From positions 186,001 through 250,000 of the forward strand of contig JAHBBC010000011.1 in NCBI GenBank assembly GCA_019915015.1: 64,000 nt of DNA, written 5' to 3'. Positions 54,431 through 64,000 of this stretch are shown piece after piece. Under the pieces are notes generated by a model. It was not told where the DNA came from. It did not search any database and saw nothing but the letters and a program-made list of their open reading frames with translations. This DNA is from Auriscalpium vulgare (Eukaryota > Basidiomycota > Agaricomycetes > Russulales > Auriscalpiaceae). The position numbers and the translations under genes are program-made. Each line of letters starts with the position of its first letter. Positions within the stretch are counted from its first letter, which is position 1.

Positions 54431-56149
54431 CTATGCAGCACTGACCTCCCCGTCGACCTTCGCCTTTTTCGAGGCCGTCGCGATTGTGGGGATGGTTTGT
54501 CCGCGCACCCCAGTGTCGTGCGCCCCGTCAGGCTCAACAGCGCGCTTGCGCTTCTCGCCGGCCTGTTCGCCCTCGTCACCTCCCCGATCCCCACCATGGC
54601 TCCCACCGCGCCCACCGCGCCCACCTCGCCCACCGCGTCCGCCGCGTCCGCCACCACGACCTCCACGACCTCCACGTGCCCCACGCCCACCACGCCCGCC
54701 GCGGCCACCCCTGTCCGAGGACGAAGAGAATATGCGCTTTGCAGCGGAGTTGGCGCGCTCGAGCTCAAATGCGCGCTCCTCTTCCTCTGCAGACATTCAG
54801 GTTCATCGAAGTCGAGTATGCGCCGGGAGTAACGCACCTTCCGGTAGCGACCATTCTATAGATTTCCCATTGAGAATTTTGATGTTATCCCGCACGAATG
54901 CGATCTCCTCCTCGCCGAGGACCTTGTCGAACCCGACGAGCCCTGTATCGTCCCCACGCGCAAACTTAACGAAAGGCGCGCGCGCAAAGCGCTCCTTCAG
55001 CGGCTTCTTGATTTCGTCGAATGACGCCTCGCCACCGCAGCCCGCGAACTTGAGCGTCGCGCCGCGCACGGTCGGCACCTCATCGCTGCGCACGCTGCCG
55101 CCGTCCTCGTCGTGCACGCGGATCTTCGCACCGAGGAACTCGAGCCACACCTCGGGCTTCTCAGCAGCCTTGCTTTTCGATTTTTCCTTGCCGCTCGCCG
55201 CCTGCCGCATCTCGCGGAAGGCGTCGAAGCCCTTGCGGGCGATGCTGTCGCGCCGGATATTCGCAGCCTTCCCCGTGAGCCCCTTCTCCTTGATCTTCAT
55301 CTCCACGTACGCCTCCTTCGACATGGTGAGCAGCTCGGTGCCTTCCCACGCTGGCTTCGGGTCCGCGGCGAGAAACTTGGAGACAGTGTCGAAGTCCGCA
55401 AACTCGACGAAGACAGAGCCCTGTGAGGCGTTCGGCATTGTATCGTCCAGTGGAGCGTCGAGTACGACGTACCTTAAACTCTTTTGTGTGATCCATGCGC
55501 CGCATACGCATCGCGTTGACCTTGCCGAACTTCTCGAAGAATTGTTCAAGTTTGAGTTGCAGCCCGGGCGACTCCTCCTTCCCAAAGCCTTTCTGTGGGG
55601 ATGATATGATCGGTCTGCAAGTGCAGGAACGTGGCGAAACATACTGCATAAACGCTGCGATCAAACTGCCCCTTTGGCTCCTGCACTTCTGTCCGTCGAC
55701 GAATGTTTTTGCCCTCTGCGTCCACCTCCAACTCGGTGCTGGAGCGCAAGGCTGCCGTCACCCACTCCACGCCCCGGGATTGGAACTCGCGCATGCGCTT
55801 GAATGATGCGACGGTCTGTATGGGGACCCAGTGCTCTGCATTAGCGGTATGCAGCGTCCACATAAATCTGCAAGGTAGGTGTGAGGAGTCTCTGATAGCA
55901 GTAAGAGGAATGCCGACTTGTCGTAAGGGAGATTGGCATCAGCGAAGTAGAATTCAACTGCAGGCCAATATTAATGAGTGTTTTGTTTCAGGAATATGGA
56001 CCGTCGTACGCACCCTGTTTGACCGCTAGTGACTTTTGACCCTCCTCTGACGAGGCATCGGGCATACCAACGTCCTCCTTGCTCTCAGGCTGGCTTGCTT
56101 CCTCCTTCAATACAGCATCTGGCGCGCTTGTAGCTTGAGGTTCAGCCAT
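54431..56149 (-). CDS. LHP1: La protein (La motif, RRM, RGG tail)
   Basis: Binds the 3' oligo-U of new RNA polymerase III transcripts and helps tRNA and other small RNA maturation; nuclear. Exons 56149-56014, 55957-55918, 55867-55645, 55592-55473, 55420-54838 and 54786-54431, 485 residues, clean frame. The La motif starts VEFYFADANLPYDK, then FMWTLH, WVPIQTVASFKRMR. RRM1 includes LEQFFEKFGKVNAMRMRR and GSVFVEFADFDTVSKFL. A C-terminal RRM-like region follows (LKFAGCGGEASFDEIKKPL through GEEEIAFVRDNIKILNG). The tail has about fifteen RGG/RGGR repeats and a basic nuclear signal (KRKR). The start at MAEPQ (56149) is preferred; an in-frame ATG at 56215 is possible. Divergent from the MFS gene. Confidence 0.94.
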
Positions 56150-56459
56150 TGTCTTGATGCTAAGCTTGGAGCTTAGGCCAAAACGTAGCCGTCGATTTTT
56201 CCTACTTAGACTCATAGTTCCATCACGTGACTAATGCTCCCCGACTGAGTTTTCTGCGCATGCCCCAGCGCTCATGCATCATGCCGCATTGACCTTCATG
56301 TGCTGTGTACATAGTTAATTAGAATAGATGACCTATGAATGCGGGGATGACAATCTGTTGGAGTCTGTTATCTAACATCTATGGCTAGTAGATTACGCCG
56401 TCAACAGCCTTTTAGATAGCATGTATACAAATTATAGCCCTCTCAACTTCGATAGATCT

Positions 56460-58316
56460 CGCCGACCAGTTCCCTCAAGATCACAACCTTCCCCGAGGAC
56501 AAGTCCAGCAACCTCTCTGGCGACCAGTACACGCCTAAGGAGGAGACTTCCGACGTTGCTGCCGTAGATGGCGGCGTCCAAGCGTGGACCTTTGTCTTCT
56601 GCTCTTTCCTTCTGGAGGGTCTTCAATGTTTGGGGACTTCCATTCAGGTGCGTCCGCGCAGTCAGGCGCGTCGCAAAGTGCTAATTGACGTTGTGCACAG
56701 CTATGGCGTGTTCCAAGATTGGTATCTCAGTAATCCGCCGTTTGAAGGCGCATCGGAGGCGATGATAAACTCAATTGGGACCGTCACGCTCGCGATCCAA
56801 TACATGGAAGGCATCGCGCTCGCGTTCGTTTGCAGGCGCTTCCCGCACTGGCTCAGACCCATCATGATTGGGGGCCTCGTCGTTTGTGTTACCTCTATGT
56901 TCATCTCGAGCTTTGCGACCAAGGTGAGTCTCAGTGTGCCTGTCACAATGCATACTAAAGTACAATGCCTAGGTTTGGCATCTCATTCTTCCTCAAGGTG
57001 TCGTGTATGGGACCGCTGCGGGCTGTCTTTATATGCCCGTCATCTTCTGGGTACGCCTATCGATAATGATACATTTAAAACATTACAGTATTTCACAATA
57101 ACTTTCTAGCTTTCAGAATGGTTTGTTGTGGTCAGTTCCCGCCTTCCCTCCCTTCCGGTTCCTTCTCATGGATCCTTGCTTGCTACAGCGACGCTCCTTC
57201 GCAAGTTCCCTCATATTCAGCGGAGGCGGCTTCGGCGGCGGTGCCTTCCCAGTCGCAGCCGACTACCTTCTCCAGCGTATCGGCTTCCGCTGGACCATCC
57301 GCGCTATTGCGCTCACAGTGGGCATCCTTGGCGGCCTTGCCATTTTCGGTGTTAAACCACGCTTGCCCATTCCGCCTGCGAGCAGCCGCCAGACGGCCCC
57401 TCCACTTGATTTCTCGTTCCTAAAGTCGCCGGTGTTCATATCAGTCGTAAGCTTGCCTGTTGACGTTGAGGATGCGAGTGGCCTACTGAGCGTCAGCTGT
57501 CCAGGGCATTACGTTATTCACGCAGGGGCTCGCATACTTCCCGGTGTCGATCTACATTCCAGCTTACGCCGTCGCCCTTGGGTACTCACGGCTCAGCGGG
57601 ACGCTCCCTTTGACTATCTTTGATTTGGCCTCCGTTGTCGGTCTGTCCTGTGCCACGTATGATCATGTCAGTCCTAGATGTTGATGTCATTGCAGGACAG
57701 ATGGTCTGCGGCTATTACTGCGACTTGGGCCCGTACACCCACGTCATGCTCTTCTCAAGCATGCTGTCCTCGATCTTGGTGTATGCATTGTGGGGCTTCG
57801 CGCATAGCCTCGCGTTACTCTTCGTATTTGTCGTCATTTTCGGGATCATCGTACGTGGATTTATGTGCCCTCCTTCACACAACGACTAATGCGTACTCCA
57901 GAGCGGTGGCTTCAGCGCCATATGGACGCCCGCTGCCGCCGAGGTCCATGGTACGCTCACCGGTTTTCCTTCGTGACGAACGTACCTTACCGATATACAG
58001 CATCCCAGCCATTCTCTGCTTTCGCGTTCTTCTGCGCCGCGAAAGGGCTGGCAGCCGTCTTCGGGCCGTTCATCGCTGCGGCTCTGCTCCTTGGGCCCAG
58101 GAAAGCATGGCTGGGGTGGCTACGGGTTTACACGTGCGCAGCGCCACTTCTTTCTTTTCGTAGGGCCAGTCGACTAATGACTCGTTGTCTTCAGCGATCA
58201 CTATCTTTGTGGGGAGTATGATGGCGGCGACGACGATGTGGTCGGTCGTTTCGGCGTGCTTGCGGACGCGAGCGATGCGGACACGCGGCGCGAAGGATTC
58301 AATCTGCGCCGTTTGA
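56460..58316 (+). CDS. MFS transporter, monocarboxylate-transporter-like
   Basis: Twelve-helix carrier of the plasma membrane, monocarboxylate porter type by pattern: AWTFVFCSFLLE, then GLPFSYGVFQDWYLSNPPFE across the first intron, MEGIALAFVCRRFPHWLRPI, VVYGTAAGCLYMPVIFW, LSEWFVV, RRSFASSLIFSGGGFGGGAF, GLAYFPVSIYIPAYAVALGY, GQMVCGYYCD and FGPFIAAALL, with the last helix IFVGSMMAATT. Exons: to 56647, 56701-56923, 56973-57050, 57110-57130 (21 nt), 57189-57446, 57526-57640, 57696-57850, 57902-57950, 58001-58131ish, and about 58195-58316. Substrate unknown. One extra G at 56617-56619 and one extra base near 58090 break the frame. The start codon is not resolved: no ATG is in frame before the N-terminal acidic segment. 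Confidence 0.75.
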
Positions 58317-58356
58317 GTATCAAAAGGTAACCTCAGAGAGAGGCATGTATTATTGA

Positions 58357-58406
58357 TAACACGCATAGATGCATGGATTAACACGCATAGAGTCATGTAT
58401 TAACAC
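58357..58406. repeat. Short tandem repeat, 22-bp unit
   Basis: Two units (58357-58378 and 58379-58400) starting TAACACGCATAGA, and a partial third (TAACAC), in the 3' flank of the MFS gene. Confidence 0.7.
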
Positions 58407-58661
58407 AAGTAGAATATTTCTATCAAGACTGAGCAGCCTGATTGTAAGTATATGCTCTTGACTGCGTACATTTGCTTCATTTGCGCCGCCTCTCTGAGGA
58501 CCGAGCCTGGTGAGAACGGCGGCTAGTTGTACTGGCCAGCCTCGATGAGAGCATTGCCTCGAGTGAATAAACATATGGTCAAATATTTGGCACAAACCCG
58601 GGCCAGACAGGGGGCCAGACACTGAAATGCACACGATCACGGGATCGCGACAGGCGTTACG

Positions 58662-58691
58662 GTGGCGGCCGCCAATATTTACGGCCGCCAC
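58662..58691. promoter_or_regulatory. Perfect GC-rich hairpin upstream of the family X polymerase
   Basis: GTGGCGGCCG (58662-58671) and CGGCCGCCAC (58682-58691) are perfect inverted repeats around an AT-rich 10-base loop, 62 bases before the start codon. It could be a dimer binding site (contains the CGG/CCG half-sites used by Zn2Cys6 factors) or an mRNA leader hairpin. Confidence 0.4.
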
Positions 58692-58753
58692 TGTTGCACT
58701 TGCAATCACTGTCGCCGGGACTCTCCCTAGTAACCCCATTCATTCAGCTCACG

Positions 58754-61700
58754 ATGGACGACTTCGGCTTCCGAATGGATGAGCGATTGGCACTCCAAAA
58801 TGAAGACTGGGTCGCGTTTGTTCAGAAAGCGCGAGGGGAAACTGACTCAGTGCAGACTTGCGCACAACTGGAGCAAGTTGACAACACAGCTCTGGAATCT
58901 GTCAAACGGTCGATGAAGGCGCAGGAGAGATCGACGTCAAGGTGTGCAGATCTGCGATCTATTGACAGTCCGCGCTTCGCCTGATACTTTCAACAGTGTC
59001 CCAGGACCGCGGGATGTCACACCTCAGGCCAGCGCTGCTCCAAAGCGCCAGAAACGGAAGTTTGTTTCGAATGAGAGCCCGGTAGATGAGCGTAGCAAGC
59101 GGCCGAAACCTCTGCAACCCTGTGCGCCCCTCATCTCCCTCTCCAAGTCTCACCCACTCACAGGATCCCAGCGCCGCCAGCCCCGTCCCCGAGCCCCGCC
59201 GACACCTTCCCTCCCAACCATAAATCCCTCATGTCCGTAGCAGACCCGTCGCATACAATTGATGAGATCTCTGGCTTCACCGACGCGTCGCCCCGCAAAT
59301 CCACGACCGCGCATATAAAAGTCGACGCAAGCACAATCACAACGCCCGGAAATGCGCCCCCAGTCGCCGTAAAGAAGCCGCTTGCAAATCTCCCGCGACT
59401 GAAAGTTGCGAGCCTCGCAAAGCCGCAAGAGAAGAAGCCGCTCGCAAAGGCGAAGAGCAAGGGCAAGAAGACGAGGGAACTGATCACCCCCGTTGAGTAC
59501 GCGAAGAAACTTCATGCACAGTACACTGCGAATGCGGAAACAGAAGACGGTGTCGACAATCACAAGTTGACACCGCGCGCCCAGTATCTTGCCGACTTCA
59601 AGATATTCTTCGTCGGTGGTGATAGCTTGTACGCGTCCGAGGCGACGCGCAACAAGATGAGCATTGTCAGTCCCCTCCTGTCCTGCTCATTAATGCCTGT
59701 TGTCATTCTCGCGCAGATCTACCAGCGAGGCGGCACTGTCTGCTCAACGTTCGACCCAGCGGAGGTCACGCACATCGTAACGGACGCGGACGCACGCGTC
59801 ACTCTGCGGGCACTCGGGATGAAGCGCCTGTCGGACATTCCGGAGCACATCCCGACGGTGAAGTGGTCGTGGGTAAACTCCGGGAAGTGGGTACAGGACA
59901 AAGACCAGGGGCGGCGCATCGAGATGGGGTGGACGGTGCTGCACGCGGCGTTCGCAAGCCGGCTCGATGCGGGGTCAAATATCCTTCCGAAGAAGGCGGA
60001 CAGCAAGGGAAAGGAGAAGGAGACGGCCGACTCGGATGTGCAGTTGCTAGACGCGGCGCCCGGCGGCAGCGCTTCGCCTTCGCCTGCACCTGGCCCCTCG
60101 TCGACATCGCCACTGCATCCTTGTCATAGCGACCGGACAGATGACCCACTTACACGGAGCGCTGACGACCCTCTTGCAGAGTTCGAGGCGCTCGCAAGGG
60201 CAGAACGGGATGCCGAGGTTCGCTCTTTTTGTTCTCATGATAACTTGCCGATGATCGGTCCTATTCTGTCCTCTGCAGAAGCTCGATCTCGGCATCGCGG
60301 AATCCGTGAATGCTCCCGCACCCCAGATCGCGAAGTTGGGCGAACCGTCTTCTCGTCCGAGGAGGCTCAGGGTATGCATGCTTCACTGTCTCGGATGTTT
60401 TGGAAATCTCATCGTTGCCAGGGTTTCTGTGCGATGACCCGAAAAAGTCGCAGTTGTCGAGCCAGGAATGCGTTAATCAAGACGTGGTCGACAAGGTTAG
60501 TCCGTCTGTACGGGACGTGTGGTCGGATCGCTGAATGCAATAATGTAGCTGACGGAGCTTATGGAACTTCATCGCGCGAAGCAAAGCGACGAAGACCGCT
60601 GGCGCGTGTTCAGCTACACCAAAGGTTTGTGGCACCTCAACTTGGATAGCTCGCTCATCTGCAACAAAATGCACCCGACTTCAGCGATACGCGCACTGCG
60701 GAATCAACCACACCGAATCACGTCGTTGGAGCAGGCCCGCAAACTGCACGGCGTCGGCGACAAAACGGCCAATAAGGTGCGCACCCCTTATCTCTGTTTG
60801 AGCATCACCAACAACATAGGCGCAGATCATGGAGATTGTGCAAACTGGCCAGCTACGCCGCATCGGGTACGAGACTACGGAGGACATAGCTATTGTGAAG
60901 GTGTTCACCGGTATTTACGGCGTCGGTGCGTCACCTACTGCATCGTCTGTCATATATTACTGACGCCGTGTAGGTGCGCGGACGGCACACCAGTGGTACG
61001 CGGCAGGGTGCCGCACTCTCGCAGATATAACGGCGGGCGTGGGCGGCGTGAAGCTGTCCGATGCACAGGTGATAGGCATGCAGTTCTACGAAGGTGCGCG
61101 GCCGTGTGATTCTGTTGTTGGCAAATTAATGGTTATATGTGAAGATATCAACACGAGGATGCCACGAGAGGAGGCGAAGGAGATATACGAGGCCATCGAG
61201 AAGATAGGTGTGTCGCTGTTGGTTTGCGAAAGTGTATGGCCTTCGTGGACTGAGGACACTCTGCAGCGCTTTTAATTGATGCTAAACTATATGTCAATAT
61301 TATGGGGAGCTACCGCAGGTCAGTTCATCCCACATCGCGCTGCACGACCACTCATTTGCTTTTTTAGAGGCAAATTGACATGCGGTGACATCGATATCCT
61401 CATCACGCGACCGACCGACGACGGCCTATCCCACAGTGGTATGGGATTTACCTCCGTTCGCGGATGTACCAGTTTACTGAATCAACTGTAGGTGTTTTGA
61501 CCAAACTACTGACATCTCTGCACTCCAGCGGCATTCTTACCGAGGACCTGTCGATCCCATCCGACCCGGACGCGCTGGACGCGGTCTTCCATGGGCTTTG
61601 CGTGCGCCCGCTGCGTGATGGTGAAACGTCTCACACCAAGCGAATCAGGCGCAGAATTGGTGCGCGTTTCTTGTCATCGATGCAGGATATTGGCGCTGAT

Positions 61701-63237
61701 CGTCCTTGATGGTGGTGCGCTTTGCTGTACGAGTGAACAGACTTCCTCACAGTTCCATGGGAGTCACGCGGTGCGGCGCTGATATATTACACAGTGAGTC
61801 ACGCCACATCACCATCCATTGCGACTGATACCAACTAACGCACCGTGCAGGGCGATGACATCGTAAGCAACCAAGCCTTATCTATAGCAAGGTTGCGTGT
61901 TGACATGAGCCCGGGTGCAGTTCAACCGCTCATTGCGTCTGAAAGCAAACAAGATGGGCTTCTCGCTGAATCAGAAGGGCCTTTATGCGGGCGTCGTGCG
62001 CTCGCCGGAGGACAGGACAGTCAAGCTGAGTCCAGGTGAGCTACTTGTCCCCATACGCCTTTCCTTGCCCTCTTTGCTGCCGTGATGGGCGGACACCGAC
62101 GGCGCGGCCGCGGGTATGATGGGACCGCGGCGCCCCGAAGTGACGGGACGCATATATCACCGTGTGTACGCGCGCTCGGAGGAAGCGCCGCACGCGCCGA
62201 GCCTGGGATCCTCGGACGCTGGTGTGCGTTCTCCGCCGTGCGTCCCGGCGCGGCGGATCTGGATCGGCTGGCGTTCGAAGGGCGAGGGCAAGGGGCGAGT
62301 GCGGGCGATTCGATCAGGACGCGGAGGGGTTGCTGTCAAATAGCAGTAGCAGCTGGCTTCGCGGGCGGTGCCGCGCGCTGCAGCTGCAGGCCCCGGCGAC
62401 CGTCGCTCGGCGCCGCGCCCATCGGCTTGTGCGCAGCGGGCCCCGTCCTAGGACGACGCCGCGCGCTGGCCGCACCATCCCCGACACGTCGCCAGCGCGT
62501 GCGGGCAGGCGAGGCGGCCGGCCTTCGCAGTCACAGAAGCGTCACCGCGTCACACGCCCCCCTTGCGTGCTGTCCCACGGCCCATTTCGGGGGGCTCGGC
62601 ACCCGGCGCGCTGGCGAGTCGCCCCCGCGCATCGGATCCGTGCCGGCCGGCGCGCGGGCGTCTGTGCACGGGGTCCGCGCGCGCATGAACTCAATACGCT
62701 CGCGCTCCTGGCGCCTGCGTGGATGATGGGCTGCGCCGTGGCGGTCGCGGGGCGCGCTTTGCGTTCGGTGGCGCGTCGCAGCAGCGCCCCTGGGCCTTGA
62801 TGCGACACCGTCGAGTCCCCGGAGCGAGGGCCGTCGGTGCTCTCCGCCCCCCACCGCGGTCCCTGTCCCACGCACATCCGCTCGAGTAGCGCCGCAGCCT
62901 TCTTCGCGGCCGGCATCAGAAGCGCATGACTGCGGGCGATGCTGACTGACGTGCCTTTCCCAGGAAACATCATCGCGTCTGCGACGGAAGAGGACATCTT
63001 CCGCATTCTAGGTGCGTGCCCAGCCCCGCGTCCCTGTCGTTTCCCACAGGCGTCGGCCGGCCGGATTTGGAGCAGGCGGGGGCGCACACGGGGAGCGCCC
63101 GTTGCTCGGACCCAGGCTGTTGCCGGCGCGCTGCCACGCGGCTGGTGTGGGTGTCGCGCGGTGACTGACCCCATGACGCGTGCTGCGTGTTTGCAGGTGT
63201 CCCGTGGCAGGAGCCGCACGAACGTGTCCGGGGATGA
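58754..63237 (+). CDS. POL4: Family X DNA polymerase with BRCT domain (Pol lambda/Pol4 type)
   Basis: Gap-filling polymerase of base-excision repair and end joining. Eighteen exons: 58754-58941, 58997-59665, 59717-60217, 60279-60371, 60422-60495, 60549-60624, 60685-60776, 60826-60925, 60974-61093, 61145-61207, 61267-61318, 61368-61438, 61492-61659, 61741-61793, 61851-61862, 61921-62035, 62964-63011 and 63197-63237. BRCT: FKIFFVGGDSLY to VKWSWVNSGKW. Fingers and HhH: LTELMELHRAK, WRVFSYTK, HGVGDKTANKIMEIVQTGQL. Palm: GSYRRGKLTCGDIDILIT (two catalytic Asp), third Asp in RRID-FLTVPWESRGA. Thumb: GDDI (12-nt exon), FNRSLRLKANKMGF, ending DIFRIL-GVPWQEPHERVRG. The exons total 2,536 nt; two one-base losses (exon 2 near 59181-59197 and exon 4 near 60345) bring this to 2,538, exactly 845 codons plus stop. 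Confidence 0.92.
62036..62963 (+). other. 928-nt GC-rich intron in the polymerase gene
   Basis: Good GTGAGC donor and TTTCCCAG acceptor with a CTGAC branch site. It joins EDRTVKLSPG to NIIASATEEDIFRIL, which are close together in the family, so the stretch is intronic. All but one of the other introns of the gene are about 50-80 nt. Open frames inside it are Arg/Pro/Ala-rich and unconvincing. Confidence 0.7.
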
Positions 63238-63774
63238 GGACCATTGTGCTCTGGATTGGTGTTGCGGTCGCGCTTGTTGTTTTTGTTGTGCGGGAGTACG
63301 TAGCGCGCGCGGGAATGGAAGCAGGCAGGACAAAGAGGCCCTGCAATGTGTCTGTGTTTCGGCGGGGGATGGAGGAGGTCTGTTTTCCGGAAAGACAAGG
63401 ATGTGGCCGGATTGGGCATGTGCGAGCCGGGATGTGCGATGCGGTGCTGGGCTGATGGGGCTGATAATCGCGGCCATTGTGATGCGGGCGGGTTGCGCGG
63501 GCGGTGGGGGCGGGCGACGTGCGCGGGGGCGGTGGGGGCGGGTGTGCTGGGGGCGGTGAGGGTGAGGGCGAGGGCGGCGGGGGACGGCTCAGGGCCGGGG
63601 GTGTGGGTGTGTGGGCGGGGCACACGTGGCGGGCGAGCCGAAGGGGTGGGAAAGCAGCCGTGTCCATGGAATCGCATTTCCGCATTATCTGATCGCCAGC
63701 ATTTTTCCCCCTCATAAGCACACGCCCACGCCCCGAAGCCCGGTCCTCTCTCCCCCCCTGCCAGTGCCCCCGCC
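63238..63774 (+). other. Intergenic region with dense G-tracts
   Basis: Between the polymerase stop and the velvet start. From about 63485 to 63620 the plus strand carries more than a dozen runs of three to five G, a pattern that can form G-quadruplexes, followed by a pyrimidine-rich leader up to the velvet ATG. Confidence 0.6.
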
Positions 63775-64000
63775 ATGGACAGCTCCCGCGAGTACGAGCT
63801 CTCAGTCAGACAGCAGCCCAAGCAGGCTCGCATGTGCGGCGTCGGCGGTGCGTCCCCCCTCCCCCCGCCTGGCCGTCCCCAGCCCCGTCTGCCGACCCCG
63901 CTCATCATTTCCCTCCCCCACAGCTGACCGGCGCCCCATCGACCCCCCGCCCATCGTCCAGCTGCGCGTCGTCGACAAGTCGCGCCGCAACCTTCCCTCC
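63775..64000 (+). CDS. Velvet-domain regulator, N-terminal exons (cut by window end)
   Basis: Exon 1 63775-63847 and exon 2 from 63924, joined phase 1 across a 76-nt intron. The translation MDSSREYELSVRQQPKQARM, then CGVG, ADRRPIDPPPIVQLRVVD, is the opening of the velvet domain, an NF-kappaB-like DNA-binding fold. Velvet proteins (VeA, VelB, VosA and relatives) coordinate sporulation, light response and secondary metabolism in fungi. The very short N-terminus before the domain suggests a VelB- or VosA-like member rather than VeA, but the part that would decide is outside the window. Confidence 0.88.

Noticed and set aside
54390..55604. 404-codon plus-strand frame rich in Pro and Arg
   Set aside because: Antisense of the La RGG tail and RRM exons.
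62082..63477. Several 200-300-codon frames on both strands in the GC-rich zone
   Set aside because: They overlap a well-supported intron and terminal exons of the family X polymerase and have low-complexity composition.
1..64000. tRNA genes, rRNA genes, CRISPR arrays, bacterial operons or ribosome binding sites
   Set aside because: No B-box-type tRNA signal, no spaced repeats and no prokaryotic organisation; the window is fungal nuclear DNA. The 13-base rRNA identity at 1918-1930 is the snoRNA guide, not an rRNA gene.

Overview
The window is nuclear DNA of a filamentous basidiomycete, most likely a wood-decay agaricomycete such as a polypore. Genes are dense and lie on both strands. They are cut by many introns of about 50 nt with GTRNGT donors and CTAAC/CTGAC branch sites. 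The gene families fit this group: a GH115 glucuronidase, tandem F-box-like genes, a DUF6535 membrane protein, a NACHT-WD40 receptor, a velvet regulator, and Plavaka and PIF/Harbinger transposons. Nothing prokaryotic is present: no operons, CRISPR arrays or Shine-Dalgarno sites.

Layout, left flank (1-31,988): the 3' end of a GH115 gene; EF-1beta on the minus strand with a U18/snR18-type C/D snoRNA in its first intron; 3.6 kb of GC-rich sequence I cannot assign; two tandem paralogous F-box-like genes; a Nudix hydrolase; a Ser/Thr-rich single-pass membrane protein; a Cdc20/Cdh1-type APC/C activator with a cluster of ACGCGT boxes upstream; a large NACHT-WD40 (NLR-like) gene; a DUF6535 gene; and a tyrosyl-DNA phosphodiesterase (TDP1) convergent with it.

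Transposon block (about 32,440-54,320): a truncated minus-strand gene abuts PIF/Harbinger copy 1 (33,681-37,064). Next come a 2.6-kb inverted fragment of a Plavaka element and PIF/Harbinger copy 3 (39,682-43,050). A near-complete Plavaka element follows (about 43,065-54,320), with its own transposase gene, two accessory genes and PIF/Harbinger copy 2 (48,020-51,402) inserted in the transposase with an AAT target duplication. The block contains a 6-kb inverted duplication (37,065-43,054 against 48,016-54,020). Its breakpoints lie at or within a few bases of PIF/Harbinger ends.

Right flank (54,431-64,000): the La RNA-binding protein; an MFS (monocarboxylate-transporter-like) gene divergent from it; a BRCT-containing family X DNA polymerase (Pol lambda/Pol4 type) of 18 exons with one 928-nt GC-rich intron; and the first two exons of a velvet-domain regulator, cut by the window end. 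TDP1 and the family X polymerase are both DNA end-processing or repair enzymes, EF-1beta and La belong to translation and RNA metabolism, and the Cdc20-like protein to the cell cycle. I see no single pathway linking the window.

A recurring technical feature: several otherwise convincing genes need one extra base in a C4/G4 (sometimes A4 or doublet) run to keep the frame. Near-identical repeat copies differ mostly by single-base length changes. This suggests homopolymer errors in the assembly at least as much as real decay, so frameshifted genes here should not be called pseudogenes without checking reads. Exon coordinates are hand-derived from splice signals and frame continuity.
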